Source: an uncultured Corynebacterium sp. (GTDB taxonomy: Bacteria > Actinomycetota > Actinomycetes > Mycobacteriales > Mycobacteriaceae). Taken from it: DNA of 63,420 nt. The first letter of the stretch is position 1. The number at the start of each line of letters is the position of its first letter. Positions 61,306 to 63,420 of the stretch are shown one piece after another. The notes beneath the pieces are model-generated. The model was not told the DNA's origin. It did no database searches and saw nothing but the letters and a program-made list of their open reading frames with translations. A program made the translations under genes and the position numbers. The DNA lies in the NCBI RefSeq assembly GCF_946222985.1, contig NZ_CAMIFY010000009.1:1-63420 (forward strand), in the 5' to 3' direction.

Positions 61306-62436
61306 ATGCGGGTGTTGGCGGCGATGAGCGGCGGCGTGGATTCGGCCGTGGCGGCGGCCAGGTTGGTCGACGCCGGCCACGACGTCGTCGGAGTGCACCT
61401 GGCGCTGTCGGAGGACCCGGTGACGCTGCGCGCCGGCGCACGCGGTTGCTGCTCGCTGGAGGATTCCGGCGACGCGCGGCGCGTGGCCGACCTGCTCGGC
61501 ATCCCCTTCTACGTGTGGGACTTCTCCGAGCGGTTCCGCGCCGAGGTCGTCGACGATTTCATCGATTCCTACGCGCGGGGCGAAACCCCCAACCCGTGCC
61601 TGCGCTGCAACGAGCGCATCAAGTTCGCCGCCCTGCTGGAGCGCGGCCTGGCCCTGGGCTTCGACGCCGTGGCCACCGGCCACTACGCGCTCGTCGACGA
61701 CGACGGCCGCCTGCGCCGCGCCGGCGACCAGGCCAAGGACCAGTCCTACGTCCTCGGCGTCCTCGACCGCCACCAGTTGGCCCATTCGCTGTTTCCCATC
61801 GGCGACACCGAGAAGCCGCAGATCCGCGCCGAAGCCGCCGCACGCGGCATCACCATCGCCAACAAGCCGGATTCCACCGACATCTGCTTCATCCCCGACG
61901 GCGACACGCAGGCCTTCCTCGGCCGCCACATTCCCCGCCGCCCCGGCGCCGTCGTCGACCGCGCCACGGGGGAGACGCTGGCCGAGCACGACGGCGTCGA
62001 CGCCTTCACCATCGGCCAGCGCAAGGGCCTCGGCCTGCCCGGCCCGGCGCCCGACGGCAAGCCCCGCTACGTCACCGGCATGGACGTCGACACCGGCACC
62101 GTGACGGTGGGAACGCGCGACGACCTCGACGTCGGCGTGCTCCACGTCGACCGTGCGGTGTGGCTCGACGGAGACCAGCCCGCGGCCGAGTTCACCGGCG
62201 AGGTCCAGGTGCGCGCCCACGGCACCCCCGTGGCCTGCGAGGTCTCCTGGACCGCGCCCGTGTCCGACGAGGGCACCGGCGGAGCCTTCACCTGCCGCCT
62301 CTCCGAGCCGTTGCGCGGCGTGGCGCCCGGCCAGGCCGCCGTGCTCTACCGACCCGACGCCGACGGCGGGGGAGACGTCGTCCTCGGGTCGGGCACGATC
62401 ACGTCGACCGGCACCTTCGCGGAGACGTCCCGATGA
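61306..62436 (+). CDS. mnmA: tRNA-uridine 2-sulfurtransferase
   Basis: A 376-residue enzyme that 2-thiolates U34 of Lys, Glu and Gln tRNAs. The PP-loop is MSGGVDSAVAA. The catalytic cysteines are in NPCLRCNERIKF and STDICFIPDGD, and DQAKDQSYVLGVL is the family's conserved middle segment. GGGAGGAG lies upstream of ATG 61306. The preceding cysteine desulfurase probably donates the sulfur. Its stop overlaps the MetE-like start as ATGA. Confidence 0.95.
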   Translation: MRVLAAMSGGVDSAVAAARLVDAGHDVVGVHLALSEDPVTLRAGARGCCSLEDSGDARRVADLLGIPFYVWDFSERFRAEVVDDFIDSYARGETPNPCLRCNERIKFAALLERGLALGFDAVATGHYALVDDDGRLRRAGDQAKDQSYVLGVLDRHQLAHSLFPIGDTEKPQIRAEAAARGITIANKPDSTDICFIPDGDTQAFLGRHIPRRPGAVVDRATGETLAEHDGVDAFTIGQRKGLGLPGPAPDGKPRYVTGMDVDTGTVTVGTRDDLDVGVLHVDRAVWLDGDQPAAEFTGEVQVRAHGTPVACEVSWTAPVSDEGTGGAFTCRLSEPLRGVAPGQAAVLYRPDADGGGDVVLGSGTITSTGTFAETSR

Positions 62437-63420
62437 CCGTCTTCCACGGTCTGGGCCCCTTGCCGGGCACGGACGTGCGCGCGGTGGCCGAGGTCCTGGC
62501 CGGCGAGGCCGGTGCGATGCCGCACCTGCCGATCCTGCCCGCCCGCGGCCTCGGCGCCGACGACGTCGGCCGCACCGGCGCGATCTGCGCCGACCTCGAC
62601 CTCGACGCCGGGCCCCGATCGTGGCGCGTCGCCGACCGGCCGGGCCGTGCCGCCGCGGCCGCGACGGACCACCTCGAACGCGACCTCGACGCCTGCGAGG
62701 AGTTCTGGGGCACCGCACCGGCCACCGTCATCGTCCCCGTCACCGGCCCCTGGACGATGGCCGCGGCAGTCGAACTCGCCGGCGGACATCGTCTGCTCAC
62801 CGACCGGGGTGCGGTGGCCTATCTCGCCGCGTCGCTGGCCGAAGGGCTCTCCCGCCACGTCGCGGACGTGCGCCGGCGGTTCGACGCTCAGGTGCGCGTC
62901 GTCATGCACGAACCCGTCGCCGGCGCCGTCGCCGCGGGGCTCGTCGCCGGTGCGCTGCCGGGCACGTACCTGCCGTCGGTCGGCCACCGGGAGATGAGCG
63001 AGCAGTGGCGCACGGTCACCGTCGACGCCGGGCTGCCCGAGATCACCATCGCGGTGCCGGGCCTTGGCGCGGGCCGGGAACCGGCGGGGCTGGAGAAGGC
63101 GCTGCGGGATTCGGGTGCGGCGTCCCTCGCGCTGCCCGTCGCCTCCATCCGCGGTGCGGCGGCCCTCGACGGCGTCGGACGATTGCGCTCCGAGGGCATC
63201 GATCTGGTGCTCGGGGCGGTCGCCTCGGCACCGGGCGCGACCGCGGAGCACACGGGCCGCCCGCTCGAGCCCGAGGCGCGGGACATCGGCGAACGCGTCG
63301 CCCGACTGTGGGACGAACTGTCCTTCCCCCGGATCGACCTCGTCGATCACGTGGCGCTCACCGTCGAGCCGGGATTCGCCGACGCCCCGACCGAGTGGAT
63401 CGCGCCGGCCTACGCCTGTC
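62433..63420 (+). CDS. MetE-like (vitamin B12-independent methionine synthase family) protein, partial
   Basis: The frame is open from ATG 62433 to the window end (329 residues seen, no stop), and it overlaps mnmA by ATGA. It resembles the short mycobacterial MetE-domain proteins encoded between mnmA and ligA: PILPARGLGADDVGRTGAI (part) near the start, VIVPVTGPWTMAAAVELAGG (part), and a TIM-barrel-like alternation of short strands and helices. It is far shorter than true MetE (about 750) and represents only one barrel, so methionine synthesis is doubtful. ligA would be expected next. Confidence 0.8.
   Translation, partial: MTVFHGLGPLPGTDVRAVAEVLAGEAGAMPHLPILPARGLGADDVGRTGAICADLDLDAGPRSWRVADRPGRAAAAATDHLERDLDACEEFWGTAPATVIVPVTGPWTMAAAVELAGGHRLLTDRGAVAYLAASLAEGLSRHVADVRRRFDAQVRVVMHEPVAGAVAAGLVAGALPGTYLPSVGHREMSEQWRTVTVDAGLPEITIAVPGLGAGREPAGLEKALRDSGAASLALPVASIRGAAALDGVGRLRSEGIDLVLGAVASAPGATAEHTGRPLEPEARDIGERVARLWDELSFPRIDLVDHVALTVEPGFADAPTEWIAPAYAC

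Overview
This is a GC-rich actinobacterial chromosome segment, almost certainly from the Corynebacteriales and most likely a high-GC Corynebacterium. Three things support this. (1) Gene order: argS-lysA-hom-thrB, then rho-prfA-prmC-tsaC-wecA-atpI-atpBEFHAGDC-DUF2550-nucS, and etfB-etfA-cysteine desulfurase-mnmA-MetE-like, all familiar corynebacterial/mycobacterial neighbourhoods. (2) Lineage-typical genes: GlgE, NucS, a Rho with a long insertion, and a RosR-like MarR regulator divergent from yceI. (3) Very many genes whose best -10 hexamer lies 6-8 nt before the start codon, the signature of leaderless transcripts. No phage, insertion sequence, CRISPR array or plasmid feature was seen; the window reads as core chromosome with some accessory loci.

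Layout. 1-3.1 kb (minus): small DUF2269-like membrane protein, secreted HNH nuclease, proline symporter PutP. 3.4-6.8 kb (plus): iron/siderophore-type ABC importer behind two DtxR-like boxes. 6.8-15.4 kb (plus): a DNA-transaction block with SNF2 helicase, SWIM zinc-finger protein, an Mre11/SbcD-like phosphoesterase and a Rad50/SbcC-like ATPase that lacks a zinc hook, closed by a strong hairpin. 15.5-18 kb: yceI divergent from a RosR-like regulator, a second MarR paralogue, two PspC proteins. 18.1 kb: tRNA-Arg(CCG). 18.2-21.3 kb (minus): lutABC lactate utilisation. 21.6-27.1 kb (plus): argS, lysA, hom, thrB. 27.2-28.9 kb (minus): acyl-CoA/acyl-AMP ligase. 29.3-43.4 kb (plus): rho, prfA, prmC, tsaC, wecA, atpI and the eight-gene F1Fo ATP synthase operon, ended by a textbook terminator. 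43.6-50.4 kb: DUF2550 protein, nucS, a zinc-binding-like small protein, a flavin monooxygenase, a DedA-like protein, methylmalonyl-CoA epimerase, a thiamine-binding protein, a CnoX-like thioredoxin/TPR protein and small membrane proteins. 50.4-54.8 kb (minus): glgE-glgB alpha-glucan pair. 55-63.4 kb (plus): ABC ATPase, NUDIX hydrolase, THUMP-like methyltransferase, etfBA, cysteine desulfurase, mnmA, and a MetE-like protein running off the end.

How genes work together. wecA and tsaC/prmC/prfA link envelope and translation genes to the atp operon. The cysteine desulfurase probably supplies sulfur to the adjacent MnmA. GlgE and GlgB build branched alpha-glucan from maltose-1-phosphate. LutABC oxidises lactate. 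The RosR-like regulator appears to control the divergent yceI and perhaps the flavin monooxygenase at 46 kb, because matching half-sites occur in both promoters.

The most unusual locus is the 6.8-15.4 kb block. Its Rad50-like ATPase carries a beta-rich insert exactly mid-protein where a zinc hook would be expected, and its Mre11-like partner departs from consensus in two metal-binding motifs.
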